Origin: CAVXSP01 sp963764505
GTDB lineage: Bacteria; Acidobacteriota; Vicinamibacteria; Vicinamibacterales; SCN-69-37
DNA: 64,000 nucleotides
Reading direction: 5' to 3'
Assembly: GCA_963764505.1 (NCBI GenBank)
Contig: CAVXSP010000001.1
Coordinates: 62,001-126,000, forward strand
Shown one piece after another: positions 61,963 through 64,000 of the stretch (positions are counted from its first letter, which is position 1; each line of letters starts with the position of its first letter). The notes under the pieces were generated by a model. That model ran no database searches. It worked only from the letters and a program-made list of their open reading frames with translations, and was not told where the DNA came from. Both the position numbers and the translations under genes were made by a program.

Positions 61963-64000
61963 CTACCGGCTCGCTGCCGCGAGCGGCTTCTCTGGCGACA
62001 GCAGCTCGTCGACGACCCACCCCGCCTTGTGCACGTCGCGGGCCAGCGTGAGCGCGAAGCGGATGTCGGTGCTCAGGGCGCGGCCGGTCTCGCCGTTGTA
62101 GGTCCAGTCGCTCGCGATCGAGTCCTCGTTCCCGTCGAAGATCAGCCCGACGATCTGCAGCCGCCGGTTGAGCGTCGCGCTGCCCGAATTGCCTCCCGTG
62201 ATGTCATTCGTGCTGATGAAATCGACCGGCAGATTCGCGTACTTCGTTTCGAACTCGGCGTCGCTGATGTTCGTCCGCCACGCGGCCAGGCTCTTCGGCA
62301 TGGCGAAGTCTCCGCGGTCGCCGCGCGCCTGTGACAGCGCGAACATATCGCCGAACCGGGTCGTGTAGGGAATGGCCTTGCCTTGACGGTCCGTATAGCC
62401 CGCGACCTTGCCGTAGGTCGCGCGCAGCGTGAAGTTCGCGTCCGGGTACATCGCCTCGCCCTTCCAGGCGGCCAGCCCCCGCGCGAACCGCGCGCGATTC
62501 TGGAAGAGCTTCTCGTTCAGGATGCGAACGCGATTCCGCTGATCGGCGAGCGACGGCTCGAGGCCGCGCGCGAAGGCGATTGCCGGATCGGTCGAGCCCG
62601 TGAACGCGTTGACGGGCGCATCGGTGAGCACCTTGCGCGTGGCGACGTCCGTGATCTTCGACCCGGCCAGCACGGCGTGCGCGAGCGCGCGCGCGTCCGA
62701 AGTCGCGCCGATCTTCGCCCTGAGGTCGCGCACGGCGGGGATCTGGCGGTTCGCGGGCAGCGCCAGCGCCTTCTCGAATCCGATCGCGAGGAGGTCCTCG
62801 TCGAGCGCCTGGATCACCGGCTCGTCGTCCTGCAGGCTCCGGCGCACGTCGGGCCAGTTCCGCTCCTGGAACTGGGGCTCGCGCTCGCGGTCGGACGACT
62901 TCGCCCGCTCGAGCGCGAACTCGTACAGCGCTGCGGCGTAGGCCACGCCCGCCGGCTTCTGCAGCCATTCGAGCGCCTCGTCCAGATCCGCGTTGGCTTC
63001 GACGTCGTTGGCGTAGACGGCGCGCTGCCCGGCGATCACGTCGCCGAACTGCTGCTGCAGATCGGCGTGCTGCTGGAGGAAGGCCGTGAACTGCCGCTCG
63101 CGCGCCTGCTGGTCCTGGACGATATCGGTGCGGCCGAGCGCGGCGAGCACGTCCTGCGTGTACTTCAGGGAGTTCGCCAGCCCGAAGATGCGCTCCTGGA
63201 GCAGCACCTGGTATTCCGGCTTGATGGCGGCGTAGCGGCGCAGGAGCTGGAGCTCGGCCTCCATGTCGCGGATCCGGTCCGGCATCCCCTTCCTCAGGTT
63301 GTAGACGGCCGAGAAGCTCATCCGGTAGCGGTTCGTGCTGCCCGGATTGCCGGCCACGATCGTGAAGTCGCCGTCGCGGACGCCGTCGAGCGTGACGCGC
63401 AGGTAGTGGTCGGGCCGGTACGGCACGTGCGCGGCGTCGTACTCGCCGTGCGAGCCGTCGGCGCCCACATAGACGCGCAGGATCGAGATGTCCGACACGT
63501 AGCGTGGGAACCGGAAGTTCATCTCGTCGCCGCCGAAGTACCCGAGCTGCTTCTCCGGCGCGTACACCAGGCGGACGTCGTTGAAATCCTCGTAGGTCAG
63601 CAGGAGCGAGCGCGCGCCGCTGTTGAAGTCGACCACGGCGCAGGAGAAGCCCTCGCCCTTCTCCTGCGTACAGGCGCGCTCCAGGTCGCTGCGCGTGCCC
63701 TGGCGCGCGCGTTGAACCGCCGCGATATCCATTCCGGGCTTCACGACGGCGTTCATCTCGCCCGTGACGTCGCGCGACGAGCGCTCGATCTGGACGCGGA
63801 ACCGCTTGCAGGCCAGCTCCGCCGCCGGCGAGCTCGCCGTGAAGCCCTGCTCGATCAGATTGTCGGCTCCGCCGCGGTTCTGCTCCGCGAGCGTCGACGT
63901 ACGGATGCAGTCGAGCGCGACGTGATGGTTCGTCAGCACGAGCCCGTTGGCGGACGCGAACGTGCCGGTTCCGCCGCCGCCGCCGACCAGGATCCGGACG
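61963..64000 (-). CDS. S46-family dipeptidyl-peptidase, N-terminus beyond window
   Basis: At least 678 aa visible. Chymotrypsin-like S46 exopeptidase (DPP7/DPP11 type) that removes dipeptides in the periplasm. Catalytic His is in GLVLTNHHVALDC, Asp in RYVSDISILRVYVGADG, Ser in ITGGNSGSATLN. FDGNEDSIASDW and STDIRFALTLARDVHKAG near the C-terminus are family landmarks. The frame is still open at 64000, so the start and signal peptide lie outside. The S1 pocket residue that separates DPP7 from DPP11 cannot be assigned with certainty. Confidence 0.93.
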   Translation of the reverse strand, partial: VRILVGGGGGTGTFASANGLVLTNHHVALDCIRTSTLAEQNRGGADNLIEQGFTASSPAAELACKRFRVQIERSSRDVTGEMNAVVKPGMDIAAVQRARQGTRSDLERACTQEKGEGFSCAVVDFNSGARSLLLTYEDFNDVRLVYAPEKQLGYFGGDEMNFRFPRYVSDISILRVYVGADGSHGEYDAAHVPYRPDHYLRVTLDGVRDGDFTIVAGNPGSTNRYRMSFSAVYNLRKGMPDRIRDMEAELQLLRRYAAIKPEYQVLLQERIFGLANSLKYTQDVLAALGRTDIVQDQQARERQFTAFLQQHADLQQQFGDVIAGQRAVYANDVEANADLDEALEWLQKPAGVAYAAALYEFALERAKSSDREREPQFQERNWPDVRRSLQDDEPVIQALDEDLLAIGFEKALALPANRQIPAVRDLRAKIGATSDARALAHAVLAGSKITDVATRKVLTDAPVNAFTGSTDPAIAFARGLEPSLADQRNRVRILNEKLFQNRARFARGLAAWKGEAMYPDANFTLRATYGKVAGYTDRQGKAIPYTTRFGDMFALSQARGDRGDFAMPKSLAAWRTNISDAEFETKYANLPVDFISTNDITGGNSGSATLNRRLQIVGLIFDGNEDSIASDWTYNGETGRALSTDIRFALTLARDVHKAGWVVDELLSPEKPLAAASR

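Overview
High-GC (roughly two-thirds G+C by eye) bacterial chromosome segment. Several features point to Acidobacteriota, most likely Vicinamibacteria. There are two ADOP-type duplicated MacB/FtsX permeases, one translationally coupled to a PadR regulator. There are also secreted M13 and S46 peptidases, quinoprotein sugar dehydrogenases, a repeat domain I associate with this group, many overlapping ATGA gene junctions and a textbook sigma-54 promoter. This placement is inference; there is no rRNA in the window. No tRNA, CRISPR array, phage or transposase was recognised.

Layout. 0-4.1 kb: a pseudokinase-like membrane protein (minus, runs off the left edge) and a PQQ sugar dehydrogenase with three tandem 115-aa C-terminal repeats. 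Both are broken by single-base insertions that look like sequencing errors. 4.2-5.8 kb: an SSS symporter coupled to a 62-aa membrane protein. 5.8-8.8 kb: a scrapyard island with two copies of a 143-bp repeat exactly 1,200 bp apart, a VapBC-type toxin-antitoxin pair with a clear operator, a TY-Chap-like gene, and an in-frame chimera of a truncated HD domain and a permease fragment. 8.8-13.4 kb: ADOP permease and a TMTC-like TPR membrane protein. 13.4-17.8 kb: a tandem pair of CNNM/CorC proteins and an M13 peptidase. 17.9-21 kb: ADOP permease plus PadR regulator.

21-25.6 kb: a secreted sugar isomerase/epimerase-like protein, a membrane protein, and convergently a three-part fusion of PQQ propeller, cytochrome c and DUF1080 (3-keto-disaccharide hydrolase family), suggesting periplasmic oxidative sugar breakdown. 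25.6-31.9 kb: a tripartite RND efflux operon (TolC, adaptor, RND pump) ending in a DUF2892 gene. 31.9-33.9 kb: ECF sigma factor, anti-sigma factor and a secreted YVTN propeller. 34-35 kb: a NirK-like two-domain copper protein behind a sigma-54 promoter. 35-40 kb: small secreted, CBS and ankyrin genes, then an S1C protein that has lost its whole catalytic triad paired with a short LuxR regulator. 40-44 kb: NfeD plus flotillin, rhomboid, MBL hydrolase.

44-48 kb: an Hpt protein, hybrid histidine kinase and response-regulator diguanylate cyclase in one operon. 48-50.8 kb: dihaem cytochrome c and AGCS symporter. 50.8-56.9 kb: six tightly packed, mostly overlapping genes (two methyltransferases, HpcH/HpaI aldolase, NAD epimerase lacking its catalytic Tyr, GT2, GT-C-like membrane protein) forming a candidate surface-glycan pathway. 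56.9-64 kb: fused MFS/spermidine-synthase-like protein, a secreted protein, an MFS transporter coupled to a VOC protein, a cupin, and an S46 dipeptidyl peptidase cut by the right edge.
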